Positions 1-7,826 of a DNA stretch of 64,000 nt are shown here, piece by piece. Position 1 is the first letter of the stretch. Each line of letters begins with the position of its first letter. Location of the stretch: positions 125,344 to 189,343 of the forward strand of contig PLGG01000015.1 in NCBI GenBank assembly GCA_003138515.1, written 5' to 3'. A model generated the notes under the pieces. It saw only the letters and a program-made list of their open reading frames with translations. It was not told the DNA's origin and made no database searches. This DNA comes from Acidobacteriaceae bacterium (GTDB lineage Bacteria; Acidobacteriota; Terriglobia; Terriglobales; Acidobacteriaceae). The position numbers and the translations under genes were made by a program.

Positions 1-156
1 CCGAATGAATTGCTCCGCACCCGCGGGTTGGAATTTCGGCAGCACTGAAGTTTCTCCTGACCCGCTCTGGCTCAGGCCGGTGGCGTTGCTCTTGAGGGCC
101 GCGGCCGATCCGGCGGCAGCCAGGGGAAGCGTCTGAATGAATGCTCTGCGGCGCAT
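1..156 (-). CDS. N-terminal fragment of a Tat-exported protein
   Basis: Only the first 52 codons lie in the window; the gene runs off the left edge. The ATG is complementary to 154-156 and is preceded by a strong GGAGGAAGG ribosome binding site. The protein begins MRRRAFIQTL and continues into an Ala/Gly-rich stretch, which is a twin-arginine signal peptide (RRRAFI fits the RR-x-F-[LI] core). Such signals direct folded, often cofactor-containing proteins to the periplasm through TatBC; tatB and tatC genes occur at 44.7-46.1 kb. About 30 residues of mature protein are visible and match no family I can name, so the function is open. Confidence 0.75.
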   Translation of the reverse strand, partial: MRRRAFIQTLPLAAAGSAAALKSNATGLSQSGSGETSVLPKFQPAGAEQFIR

Positions 157-365
157 GGCAATATCCTTCCTCCAAATGTACATGCCCGCTCGCCGCTATT
201 TCTGCCCTGCATTTCTTCAACCGGCGCTTGGCCGCCTTTGGACATTTCCGTGCACCCTCTTGGCACCTATGCGAATCTAGATAGAAGTACGCGCAGTTTG
301 TAGTTCGCCGCACTTCCCCGGCCATTACGTAAAAACACATCCCCAGGCGCCAGAGGAAAAACCTG

Positions 366-2054
366 TTGTCCGCGATCGACTCCACATTGCCCGCCCTCCC
401 AGCCGATCCCGCTTCCGCCGGTAAGCGTAACGGATCGGGAGCCGGTGCTCCGCCTGCGCAGATGCAAAATCCCAATCTCGCGCTGCCTGTGGCCTGGAAG
501 CCGAGGGTGAATCCGTGGCTGATCGCAATGTCGGTGGCGCTGGCCGCATTTATGGAAGTCCTCGACACTTCCATCGCCAACGTGGCACTACCGCATATAG
601 GAGGCGCACTCGGCGCAAGCACCGATGAGGCCACTTGGGTGCTCACCAGCTACCTCGTCTCCAACGCCATCGTGCTCCCGCTGGGCGGCTGGGCCTCTTC
701 GGTCATGGGTCGGCGCAACTTCTTCGTCTTTTGCATCACCATCTTTACCGTCGCCAGCTTTCTTTGTGGCATCGCTCCCTCTCTGCCCATCCTCCTTCTG
801 TGCCGCATCCTTCAGGGAGCCGGCGGAGGCGGCATGCAGCCCATGGCGCAGGCCATCATGGCTGACTCATTCGAACCACACAAGCGCGGTCAGGCCTTCG
901 CACTTTACGGCCTCGTCGCCGTGCTCGCGCCCTCCATCGGCCCCACGCTCGGCGGCTGGATTACCGACAACTTTTCCTGGCGCTGGATCTTCTTCATCAA
1001 CATCCCCGTCGGCATTCTCGCCTTCATCCTCGTCACGCGCCTCGTTGAAGATCCGCCGTGGATCAAAGCGGATCGTTCGCGCCTGTTCAAAATGGATTAT
1101 GTCGGCCTCGGCTTTCTCACGCTGGCCATGGGCGGCCTCCAGATTATGCTCGATAAGGGTGAAGAGAATGACTGGTTCTCCTCGCCCTTCATCTGCCTCT
1201 TCGCGACGCTCTTCATCATCGGCATCATCGGCCTCTTTGTCTGGGAGTGGCGGCAGAAAGAGCCGCTCATCAATCTGCGCCTCTTTCGCTACAGGAACTT
1301 CGCCATCTGCTGCTTCCTCATGATGCTGGTGGGCGGCGTGCTCAACGCCAACACAGTACTACAACCACAATTCACGCAGCAGTTGCTGGGCTACACCGCA
1401 ACCACGGCCGGCCTCGCTCTCACTGCCGGCGGAGTCACGCTCGTCTTCATGATGCCCCTGGCCGGAATTGCCACCGGAAGAATCTCCGCACGCTACCTCG
1501 CCGCTTTCGGTTTCCTGATGCTCGTCATCACCTTCCGTTACGCGGCAATCGTTACCAATTTGCAGATGAGCTTTGCCGAGGCGTCGTGGTTGCGCGTCGT
1601 GCAGATGTTTCCTCTGCCGTTTTGCTTCATCTCCATCACCACCGCGGCTTACGTGGGAATGCCGAGGGAGCAGAGCAATCAGGTCGCCGGACTCATCAAC
1701 TTCGTCCGCAACATCGGCGGTTCCATCCTCATTGCCATCACCAACGCCCAGGTCACAAGCCGCGCCATGTGGCACGAGCAGCACCTGCAGCAGGCCATGC
1801 TGCCTGGAACCATCGCCTTCGACCAGCACAAGCAAGCCCTCACCGCGGCCTTCAATCATGCATTCGGCGTGGCCAACGGCAGCGCCATGGCGCTAGGCCA
1901 GATTTACAACCAGATGAAGGATCAGGCGCGTACGCAGGGATACCAGGACGTCTACATGGAGCTTTCCTATGCGTCCATCGTTCTCGTCTTCCTTGCCTTT
2001 CTCCTCAGCAAGAACAAGCCTGGCGAAGGCGGAGGCGGTGGAGGCGTGCACTGA
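366..2054 (+). CDS. MFS multidrug exporter, DHA2 (EmrB/QacA-like) family
   Basis: A 562-residue integral membrane protein of the length expected for 14-helix DHA2 drug:proton antiporters. After a polar N-terminus of about 50 residues, the first helix carries the family motif LDTSIANVALP. It is followed by a motif-A-like loop (GGWASSVMGRRNFF), repeated hydrophobic segments and a motif-C-like GPTLGGW. The chosen start is TTG, with AGAGGA eight bases upstream; the ATG at 462 would give a shorter tail but lacks a comparable site. The C-terminus ends in a Gly run. DHA2 pumps of Gram-negative bacteria usually work with an EmrA-type adaptor and a TolC-type channel; neither is adjacent here, so partners must be encoded elsewhere. 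Substrate is unknown. Confidence 0.88.
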   Translation: MSAIDSTLPALPADPASAGKRNGSGAGAPPAQMQNPNLALPVAWKPRVNPWLIAMSVALAAFMEVLDTSIANVALPHIGGALGASTDEATWVLTSYLVSNAIVLPLGGWASSVMGRRNFFVFCITIFTVASFLCGIAPSLPILLLCRILQGAGGGGMQPMAQAIMADSFEPHKRGQAFALYGLVAVLAPSIGPTLGGWITDNFSWRWIFFINIPVGILAFILVTRLVEDPPWIKADRSRLFKMDYVGLGFLTLAMGGLQIMLDKGEENDWFSSPFICLFATLFIIGIIGLFVWEWRQKEPLINLRLFRYRNFAICCFLMMLVGGVLNANTVLQPQFTQQLLGYTATTAGLALTAGGVTLVFMMPLAGIATGRISARYLAAFGFLMLVITFRYAAIVTNLQMSFAEASWLRVVQMFPLPFCFISITTAAYVGMPREQSNQVAGLINFVRNIGGSILIAITNAQVTSRAMWHEQHLQQAMLPGTIAFDQHKQALTAAFNHAFGVANGSAMALGQIYNQMKDQARTQGYQDVYMELSYASIVLVFLAFLLSKNKPGEGGGGGGVH

Positions 2055-2178
2055 TTCTTTGAGCGCCCGGCCGAAGCGTCTGGTTCCGCGACTGCGTGAT
2101 TCTGCTCGCGCCAGGCCCATGGCCGCGCCGCTTCCCGCCCCAGTGCCCGTTTGCATAGCCCTTTCCATCCAAACGGCC

Positions 2179-2184
2179 TATAAT
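2179..2184 (+). promoter_or_regulatory. Possible -10 element upstream of the cytochrome c gene
   Basis: A perfect TATAAT lies 64 bases before the cytochrome start. No good -35 hexamer is found 16-18 bases upstream (TTGCAT at 2151 is 22 away), so this is only a candidate. Confidence 0.3.
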
Positions 2185-2248
2185 TCCTCGCAGATTTCCG
2201 CTTAAGTCAAAAGATGCCCGATCGTCGACATCTTGCGAGGAGGCTTTC

Positions 2249-2743
2249 ATGTTGAAGTCATTTCTGTTCTTTTTCGCGGTGGCCCTGCTGGCCATAGCTT
2301 GTTTACCAATGCAAGGCCGCAGTCCGCAGCAACCCCCGCCTCCGCCCGCGTCCATGCCCGCTCCTGCGCCCGCTCTTGCTCCCCCACAGACCGCCACGAC
2401 CGCGCCGACTGCGGCTGTTAAGAATCCCGTCAAGCCTACCGCCCAATCGCAGGCCAAAGCCAAGGCTCTCTATCAAATCGACTGCGCCATGTGCCACGGC
2501 GACAACGGAAACGGCAAGACCGATATAGCCACCAGCATGGAGCTCACCCTCGACGACTGGACCGATCCCAAGACTCTCGCGGGCAGGGAAGATTGGGAGC
2601 TGTTCAACGTCATCCGCGTCGGCAAGGACAAGATGCCTCCCGAGTCGTCAGGTCGCGCCACCGACAATGAGGTCTGGAACCTCATCATCTACCTCCGTAC
2701 CTTCTCCAAGTCGCAACCGCCTGCAGCTGCTCCAGCTCAATAG
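2249..2743 (+). CDS. Small c-type cytochrome, probable lipoprotein
   Basis: A 164-residue exported monohaem cytochrome. The N-terminus is hydrophobic and ends in a lipobox-like LLAIAC (Cys18), which suggests lipid anchoring. A Pro/Ala-rich linker follows (about residues 26-66), then a class I cytochrome domain with the haem site C79-A-M-C82-H83 and a likely axial Met129 in KDKMPPES. An AGGAGG-type site sits just before the ATG. Cytochromes of this kind carry electrons in periplasmic respiratory chains or serve as cbb3/alternative complex partners; no oxidase gene is next to it. It is followed by an inverted repeat that may end the transcript. Confidence 0.85.
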   Translation: MLKSFLFFFAVALLAIACLPMQGRSPQQPPPPPASMPAPAPALAPPQTATTAPTAAVKNPVKPTAQSQAKAKALYQIDCAMCHGDNGNGKTDIATSMELTLDDWTDPKTLAGREDWELFNVIRVGKDKMPPESSGRATDNEVWNLIIYLRTFSKSQPPAAAPAQ

Positions 2744-2797
2744 GCTTGGTGGGAGCTGTCGCTTTCGCGTTCTCAACTCGCCACGAGCAGCGGGTGC

Positions 2798-2841
2798 CCC
2801 ATCCTAAAATCTCGACGCGAAGCGGAGAGTTTTAGGGTGGG
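2798..2841 (+). terminator. Inverted repeat after the cytochrome gene
   Basis: The left arm 2798-2813 pairs with the right arm 2825-2841 over about 16 positions, with one bulged G and one G-U pair, around an 11-base loop. It lacks a T-run, so it may act as a weak terminator, an mRNA 3' stabiliser or a REP-like element. It lies between the cytochrome stop and the SDR start. Confidence 0.45.
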
Positions 2842-2872
2842 ATAGCACGCCGTCCGCTATCATCATGAAGCG

Positions 2873-3661
2873 ATGGCCACGATTGACTTTCAAAACAGAT
2901 GGGCGTTAATCACCGGGGCCAGCTCCGGAATCGGCGCGGCCCTCGCGCGTGAGCTGGCCGCCCACGGCGCAAAACTTATCCTCACTGCGCGCCGCCGCGA
3001 TCGCCTCGAAGCCCTCGCCGCCGAGCTCGCCGCCAAGGCCGCCGAGACGCGCATCGTCGTTGCCGACCTCAACGATCCGACTGCTCCCGAGCAAATCTTC
3101 GCCGCCACTGAGGGCGCAGGACTCGTCGTCGACATTCTCGTCAACAACGCCGGCCTCGGCCAATACGGCGCTTTCTCCACCAGCGACGCCAATCAGGAAT
3201 TCAGCCAGGTCCGCGTCAACTGCGAAGCTGTCGTTCGCCTCTCGCGTCTCTTCATTCCGCGCATGGTCGAGCGCCGCCGCGGCTGGATGCTTGTCCTGGC
3301 CTCCACCGCGAGCTTTCAGCCGGTTCCCTACCTCTCCACCTACGCGGCTACCAAGGCATTCGACCGCTTCTTTGCCCTTGGCGTCGCCGCTGAAGTCGCG
3401 CGCTTCGGCGTGAAAATCACTGCGCTCTGTCCCGGAACTACGGAGAGCGAGTTCTTCGAGGTGGCCCGCGCCAGCGTCTTCCGCAGCCGCAACCTGCAAT
3501 CGGCAGAAGACGTCGCCCGCATCGCCATCGACGCGCTCGCACGCGGCCAGCGCACCATCGTTCCCAAGTTTCCCAATAAGTTCGTGGCGTTTCTGGTCCG
3601 CTTCCTGCCCGTCGGCCTCATCACCTGGTTTGTCGAAAGGTTCGCTCGGCCAAAGCCCTGA
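2873..3661 (+). CDS. Short-chain dehydrogenase/reductase (classical SDR)
   Basis: A 262-residue Rossmann-fold NAD(P)-dependent oxidoreductase. The cofactor-binding TGASSGIG is at residues 14-21, the structural NNAG at 91-94, and the catalytic set is Ser144, Tyr157 and Lys161 (YxxxK). Arg residues after the second strand (TARRRDR) favour NADP(H). Near its C-terminus are hydrophobic residues (FVAFLVRFLPVGLITWFV) that could touch the membrane. This architecture is seen in DltE/SadH-type SDRs. The substrate cannot be read from the sequence. It stands alone between the cytochrome gene and a convergent gene. Confidence 0.88.
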   Translation: MATIDFQNRWALITGASSGIGAALARELAAHGAKLILTARRRDRLEALAAELAAKAAETRIVVADLNDPTAPEQIFAATEGAGLVVDILVNNAGLGQYGAFSTSDANQEFSQVRVNCEAVVRLSRLFIPRMVERRRGWMLVLASTASFQPVPYLSTYAATKAFDRFFALGVAAEVARFGVKITALCPGTTESEFFEVARASVFRSRNLQSAEDVARIAIDALARGQRTIVPKFPNKFVAFLVRFLPVGLITWFVERFARPKP

Positions 3662-3737
3662 GCAGTGGGCAGTAATCCGTCGCCCTCATCGCGAACGCGC
3701 TTCCTTCCTCGTTCCCGGCCCCTGCTTGCCGCCATCT

Positions 3738-4346
3738 TCACCGCTGGGAGGTTGCCGTCAGCCTGAAGGACTCAAAGAATGCTTTCACATCCTCTTCGTG
3801 CCGCGCGCCTATGTTTGGGAACGTCGCAATCGGCATGTAGAGGCGGGTGCCCGCCAGAATCAGCCTTCCGTTCAGAATGCCGCCGCCCGCGTTGCGCGCC
3901 AGAAACTCCCGGCTTGCGTGTCCATCGATTTCGCCGCGCGATTCGCTGATTAGGCTGGTCCGCGTGCGCCCCAAAGCCCCGTCTCGCGCCATATCCAGCG
4001 TCTTTTCCGCGTCTTCGCTGGCCGCCCGCTCCACCGGCAGATTATCCGCCCAGGCCACTGCGTAAGTGGTATCAGGGTCAACCTGCGCCTCGATCATCTC
4101 CACCTGTTCCACCTCGCCGCTGCCGGTATAAGCCAAGACCGGGGTCTCGCTCCCGCCGGCAACCGCACCTGGAACCCATCTGCGCTCCGATCGACGGTTT
4201 GCCAAGTCGCCATGCGCGCCCGGGTTTGCCCCGCCCCCTGCCCGTTTCCGGTCCCCCAGGCCGAAGTCCCCGCGATACTCATACGCGAGGTACGCGATCA
4301 CTCCGATCATAACAATGCCAAAGACGAGGGTTAAAGAACGCTTCAC
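3738..4346 (-). CDS. Hypothetical single-pass membrane-anchored protein
   Basis: A 202-residue protein of no family I recognise. It starts with a short positive tail and one hydrophobic helix (about residues 5-24, LVFGIVMIGVIAYLAYEY), followed by a polar Gly/Arg-rich linker and a soluble C-terminal domain that ends FESFRLTA. The topology suggests a signal anchor with the domain outside the cytoplasm. It is convergent with the SDR gene. The C-terminal pattern (NGRLILAGTRLYMPIATFP, then FFESF) looks like a small beta-rich stress-protein-type domain, but no function should be inferred. Confidence 0.6.
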   Translation of the reverse strand: MKRSLTLVFGIVMIGVIAYLAYEYRGDFGLGDRKRAGGGANPGAHGDLANRRSERRWVPGAVAGGSETPVLAYTGSGEVEQVEMIEAQVDPDTTYAVAWADNLPVERAASEDAEKTLDMARDGALGRTRTSLISESRGEIDGHASREFLARNAGGGILNGRLILAGTRLYMPIATFPNIGARHEEDVKAFFESFRLTATSQR

Positions 4347-4690
4347 ACCTCAAAGAGTGCCCAATCTGATCCTGTAGTTTCAGGCAGATTGCCCATTTCG
4401 GGACAGATGGGGTGCCGTACCGGTTAAAAAAAGCCACTTTCACACTGCCTTGAACCAACTCTTCAACTTAAGCCTTGCAACCTTTCTGCGAATTAGGCAT
4501 CCTAAGAAGTAATTAGCAGAGGCTTCCCCAAATGTCCCGCCAAAGAAAGGCTACAACTCTCACTTGAGGGTTCTTCGGAACCTCTTCCCAAAATCCCCCC
4601 TGGTTACCCTCCCAAATATGCCTCTCGATCGGGCCTACCGGAAGGTAGGCCCACATGCTCTCTCCGTGCATGCTCCGCCTTGAGGAAGTA
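4347..4690 (+). ncRNA. Hairpin-rich leader or small RNA candidate before pgeF
   Basis: This 344-base stretch has no convincing ORF and looks less GC-rich than its neighbours. On the plus strand it can form five local hairpins. The first pairs CCCAT 4392-4396 with ATGGG 4407-4411. The second pairs TTAGG 4493-4497 with CCTAA 4501-4505. The third, 4566-4584, has a TTCG tetraloop. The fourth is a perfect 9-bp stem, 4631-4652, with a GGAA (GNRA) loop. The fifth pairs CATGC 4654-4658 with GCATG 4668-4672. UUCG and GNRA loops are typical of structured RNA and are only found on this strand. The last hairpin ends just before the pgeF ribosome binding site. It matches no riboswitch class I know. Confidence 0.4.
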
Positions 4691-5830
4691 ATGCTGGCCT
4701 CCAGGCGAGAACCAGTGCCAGTAGAATCAATTCCAGCAATGCGCTCTTCCGCAGCCCAAACGATTGCTTCTGCGTCGGCCCTTGAAGCCGTCGCCTCCCG
4801 CATGGCCCGCGCCGGACTCATCCGCAGCTCCCAAACAAGTGCCAAGCGCCCCCGCACCGCCGGACCTTTTCGCGCCACGCGCTTCGAACGCACCACTCCG
4901 GAAGAGCTCACGGCTACTCCGCCAGCCCCTCAGCGCGCCGCCAACGGAGTCCAATGGCTGCCGATCCCCGGCTGGTGGGATCTTCCCTGGCTCTGGGCAG
5001 GATTCTCCACGCGCAAGGGCGGCCTCAGCCGCGCTTACTGCGCTGAAGACGCCGCGGCCGAGCTGAATCTAGGCTTCACCGCCGCCGACGATCTCGAAAA
5101 CGTCCTGCGCAACCGTCGTCTCCTCGCCGAGGCCATCACATCCAATGCCGCAACGCCACTCATCGCGCTTCGCCAATTCCATTCCAACCGCATCGTTCAT
5201 GCCGTCAGCGCCGACGCCTCTCGCAAGCAGCCCCACAAAGCTGACGGACAAATGACTGCGGAACCCGGCATGCTCCTCGCCATTCAAACCGCCGACTGTA
5301 TTCCCGTGCTGGTCGCCGATCGCAAGCAACGCGCCGTCGCCGCCTTTCACGCCGGCTGGCGCGGAACCGTCAAGCGCATCGTCGAATCTGGGGTCGGCAG
5401 CATGCGTCTGGCCTTCGGCTCCCGCCCGCAGGACCTTATCGCCGCCATCGGCCCGGGCATTGGCCTCTGCTGTTACGCCGTTGGCGAAGAGGTTCTCTCG
5501 GAATTCGAATCGCAATTCTCGTACGCTCGCGACCTCTTCCGCGAGGTCTACGACTCCAATCCCGTGCGCAAGAAATATCCCATGCTCTTTCTCACTCAGC
5601 GCGCGCCCGGACATTCACCCATCGGCCCCAGCCTTCACGTCGATCTCGTCGAAGCCAATCGCCGCCAGCTTCTCTCGGCCGGCCTCAGCCCCGAATCCAT
5701 TCAAATCGTCGGCTGCTGCACGCAGTGCCACTCCGATCTCTTCTTCTCCCATCGCGCCTCCGACGGCCACGCCGGGCGCATGATGGCAGTCATCGGCATT
5801 CGCGAAGCACGGAAACACCGCTCCCGCTGA
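4691..5830 (+). CDS. pgeF: Peptidoglycan editing factor PgeF (YfiH / laccase-domain family)
   Basis: The family core starts near FSTRKGGLS and carries the conserved metal-site residues: His in RQFHSNRIVH, Cys in QTADCIPVL and His in AFHAGWRG. It ends with CCTQCHSDLFFSHR. PgeF proteins remove mis-incorporated L-Ser from UDP-MurNAc in the cytoplasm; older databases call them polyphenol oxidase or laccase domain proteins. The start at 4691 is chosen because GAGGAAG lies just upstream, giving 379 residues. That leaves an N-terminal extension of about 100 Ala/Ser/Arg-rich residues that the 240-280-residue family lacks; the ATG at 4802 would shorten it but has no good ribosome site. Confidence 0.85.
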   Translation: MLASRREPVPVESIPAMRSSAAQTIASASALEAVASRMARAGLIRSSQTSAKRPRTAGPFRATRFERTTPEELTATPPAPQRAANGVQWLPIPGWWDLPWLWAGFSTRKGGLSRAYCAEDAAAELNLGFTAADDLENVLRNRRLLAEAITSNAATPLIALRQFHSNRIVHAVSADASRKQPHKADGQMTAEPGMLLAIQTADCIPVLVADRKQRAVAAFHAGWRGTVKRIVESGVGSMRLAFGSRPQDLIAAIGPGIGLCCYAVGEEVLSEFESQFSYARDLFREVYDSNPVRKKYPMLFLTQRAPGHSPIGPSLHVDLVEANRRQLLSAGLSPESIQIVGCCTQCHSDLFFSHRASDGHAGRMMAVIGIREARKHRSR

Positions 5831-5867
5831 CGAGGAAGGAATTTGGATTTTGGGCTTGAATCTTAAG

Positions 5868-6164
5868 TCAGGAAGCCTTCATCGCTTCGCCCGGATTCAC
5901 CAGGTCGCGCAGTTCCTTTGACGGCTTGAAGTAGGGAACCTTCTTGGCGGGAACGTCCACTCTTGCCCCGGTCTTGGGGTTGCGGCCAATGCGAGGTTTG
6001 CGCTGGCGGATGCGAAACGAGCCGAAGCCGCGAATCTCGATCTTGTCTCCGCTCTGCAGGGCGCCGATCACGGATCCGAAGATGGTCTCAACAATCACTT
6101 CGCCGTCACGCCGGGTCAAATCGCCCAGCCCGGTCACCTTCTCCACCAAGTCCGCCTTTGTCAT
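5868..6164 (-). CDS. HU/IHF-family DNA-bending protein
   Basis: A 98-residue nucleoid protein with the full HU/IHF fold. It has the N-terminal helices MTKADLVEKVTG, the GDKIEIRGFGSF signature, a basic DNA-binding arm RKPRIGRNPKTGARVDVPAK with the tip Pro that intercalates DNA, and the closing YFKPSKELRDLVN. It bends DNA as a dimer and supports replication initiation, recombination and regulation. Length and the NPKTGARVDVP arm are nearer to IHF than to short HU, but the subunit type cannot be settled. Convergent with pgeF, it is a single-gene unit. Confidence 0.92.
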   Translation of the reverse strand: MTKADLVEKVTGLGDLTRRDGEVIVETIFGSVIGALQSGDKIEIRGFGSFRIRQRKPRIGRNPKTGARVDVPAKKVPYFKPSKELRDLVNPGEAMKAS

Positions 6165-6407
6165 CTCCCACTGACCTCCGCTTCCAGCATAACCGGATTG
6201 TGCCGAGGAACGCAGGAAAATGCAAGCCCCTTTTTTGAAACTATCCTTTGCGCATCAGCAGTTTGGCCGACTACGGGCCCCCTTCACCCCGGGCCTTCCC
6301 GGTTCCATCGGCCCTCTTCGATGGCGGCAAATCCGCCCGCCTGGTGTCCAATTTTCCATCCGGCCGCCGCCATACGATACATTGTTCGTTAGACCTCCAT
6401 CAGGCAA

Positions 6408-7175
6408 ATGAGCTACCCGCAATACAGCATCGTCATACCCGCCTATAACGAGGCCGCGCGCATCGTGGGCGCGCTTCATGCGGTCGTCGCGTGCATTCGC
6501 CAGCGCGGCTGGAATGCCGAAGTCGTCGTCGTCGATGACGGCTCACGCGACCAGACTTCCGACCTGGTCCTCACCTTCGCCGCCAATGCTCCGGAGGTCC
6601 GCATGATCCAGAATCCGGGCAATCGTGGAAAGGGTTACAGCGTCCGCAATGGCATTCTCCACTCCTTCGGCGAAGTCGTCATGTTTACTGACGCCGATCT
6701 CTCCGCCCCCATCGACGAAGCCGACGGCCTCTTTGCCGCCATCGCCTCTGGCGCCGACATCGCCATTGGCTCTCGCTGGCTTGAGCGCACGCGCCAAACC
6801 ATCCGCCAGCCTCTTTACCGCCAGTTCTTCGGCCGATGTTTCAATGCCGTTACGCGCGCCGTCATGGGACTTCCCTACGCCGACACCCAATGCGGCTTCA
6901 AAGCCTTCACCCGCGCCGCCGCCCAAACCGTTTTCCAGCTCCAGACCATCGAGCGCTGGGGCTTCGATCCAGAAATTCTCTTCATCGCTCGCAAGCGCGG
7001 TTACCGTGTCGACGAAGTTCCCGTAAGTTGGGCCCACGATGAGCGCACCCGCATCAGCTACCTCAGGGACGGAACCAGGATGCTTCAGGACATCGCCATC
7101 GTTCGCTGGAACGCTCTCCTCGGCCGCTACAATAAGCCCGTCGAGCGCATCCACCGCGCCGATCTCGTCAAGTAG
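6408..7175 (+). CDS. GT2 family glycosyltransferase (dolichyl-phosphate sugar synthase-like)
   Basis: A 255-residue cytoplasmic GT-A enzyme without transmembrane helices. It has the GT2 start YSIVIPAYNEAARI, nucleotide-binding DDGS near residue 43, and a metal-binding DADLSAP. Further features are the acceptor-region TRAVMGLPYADTQCGFKAF, ERWGFDPEIL and RGYRVDEVPVSW. This order is characteristic of the Alg5/Dpm1 group, which moves glucose or mannose from UDP/GDP to polyprenyl phosphate. The lipid-linked sugar would then feed GT39/GT83-type membrane transferases; a GT39-like protein is encoded at 40.1-41.8 kb. It stands alone. Confidence 0.87.
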   Translation: MSYPQYSIVIPAYNEAARIVGALHAVVACIRQRGWNAEVVVVDDGSRDQTSDLVLTFAANAPEVRMIQNPGNRGKGYSVRNGILHSFGEVVMFTDADLSAPIDEADGLFAAIASGADIAIGSRWLERTRQTIRQPLYRQFFGRCFNAVTRAVMGLPYADTQCGFKAFTRAAAQTVFQLQTIERWGFDPEILFIARKRGYRVDEVPVSWAHDERTRISYLRDGTRMLQDIAIVRWNALLGRYNKPVERIHRADLVK

Positions 7176-7250
7176 CGCCACTCGTGGCGGCGCAGCATCG
7201 ACTCCCACGTTCGTTTTGCCTCGCCCACGGGACGGTGCTAGACTGCGCCA

Positions 7251-7739
7251 ATGGCCACCAAAAAGAAATCAACAAAATCAAAGAAAGGTAAGGCCAGAAG
7301 GCCGCCGCAGCCAGCACAGAAGCGGTTGGCAAAGAGAAAAACCGCTCCCGGCAAAACCCTAGCCGCGAAAAAGTCTCCAGCGAAAAAGAAGAAGGCGCCG
7401 GCGAAAACGAAAAAGGCGCCGGCGAAACCACAGAAGTCCCCCGCGAAAGCAAAGACCGCCAAAGCCGTTAACTCGACGAGACGGAACAAAGATCAACCGC
7501 TGGATTCACTAGAACCCTCGCCAGGAGTCTCGGGATTGCAATCGGGAGACCTGGAGGGCTTATCGAACGTCGAGAGTGCGGATTCTGAAAGTGTTGACGA
7601 GTTGTTGGAGGAAGGGAACGCGTTCGAGGCGGGAGTGGTGTGGGGCGTCGAAGACTCCAGAGAACGCGCGGGGCAGGAAGTTCGCACGCGTGAAGTCCCC
7701 GAAGACGACGTGCCAGGCGAGTATCTGGACCAGGACTAA
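7251..7739 (+). CDS. Protein with histone H1-like basic tail and acidic C-terminal domain
   Basis: A 162-residue protein in two opposite halves. Residues 1-80 are extremely rich in Lys, Ala and Pro, with AK/PAK repeats (KKAPAKTKKAPAKPQKSPAK), like eukaryotic linker-histone tails and bacterial histone-like proteins such as AlgP/Hc1. Residues 85-162 are acidic and contain a conserved-looking segment EEGNAFEAGVVWGVED and an ending REVPEDDVPGEYLDQD; I recall similar endings in uncharacterised acidobacterial proteins. The basic part probably binds DNA or RNA and the acidic part could be a partner or regulatory module. There is no enzyme motif. It lies downstream (convergent) of yidC, at the place where jag or mnmE would often be. 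Confidence 0.75.
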   Translation: MATKKKSTKSKKGKARRPPQPAQKRLAKRKTAPGKTLAAKKSPAKKKKAPAKTKKAPAKPQKSPAKAKTAKAVNSTRRNKDQPLDSLEPSPGVSGLQSGDLEGLSNVESADSESVDELLEEGNAFEAGVVWGVEDSRERAGQEVRTREVPEDDVPGEYLDQD

Positions 7740-7794
7740 CTATTCCCTGTGTAATTGTTCCCTGTTCCCCGCCGTCTTGGCCCCTACGTCCCTT

Positions 7795-7808
7795 AGTCCC
7801 GAGTCCCG
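7795..7808. repeat. Short heptamer repeat (AGTCCCG x2)
   Basis: Two exact head-to-tail AGTCCCG units lie between the histone-like gene and the end of yidC, with related CCCT/TCCC heptads around them. They probably belong to the intergenic 7-mer family seen elsewhere in the window. Confidence 0.45.
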
Positions 7809-7826
7809 TAGTCCATGTTTGATGCC

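Noticed and set aside
4631..4652. GGAA-tetraloop hairpin as signal recognition particle RNA
   Set aside because: The SRP helix 8 needs flanking asymmetric internal loops (the CAGG and AGCA elements). Here the 9-bp stem is fully paired and no other SRP segment is near.
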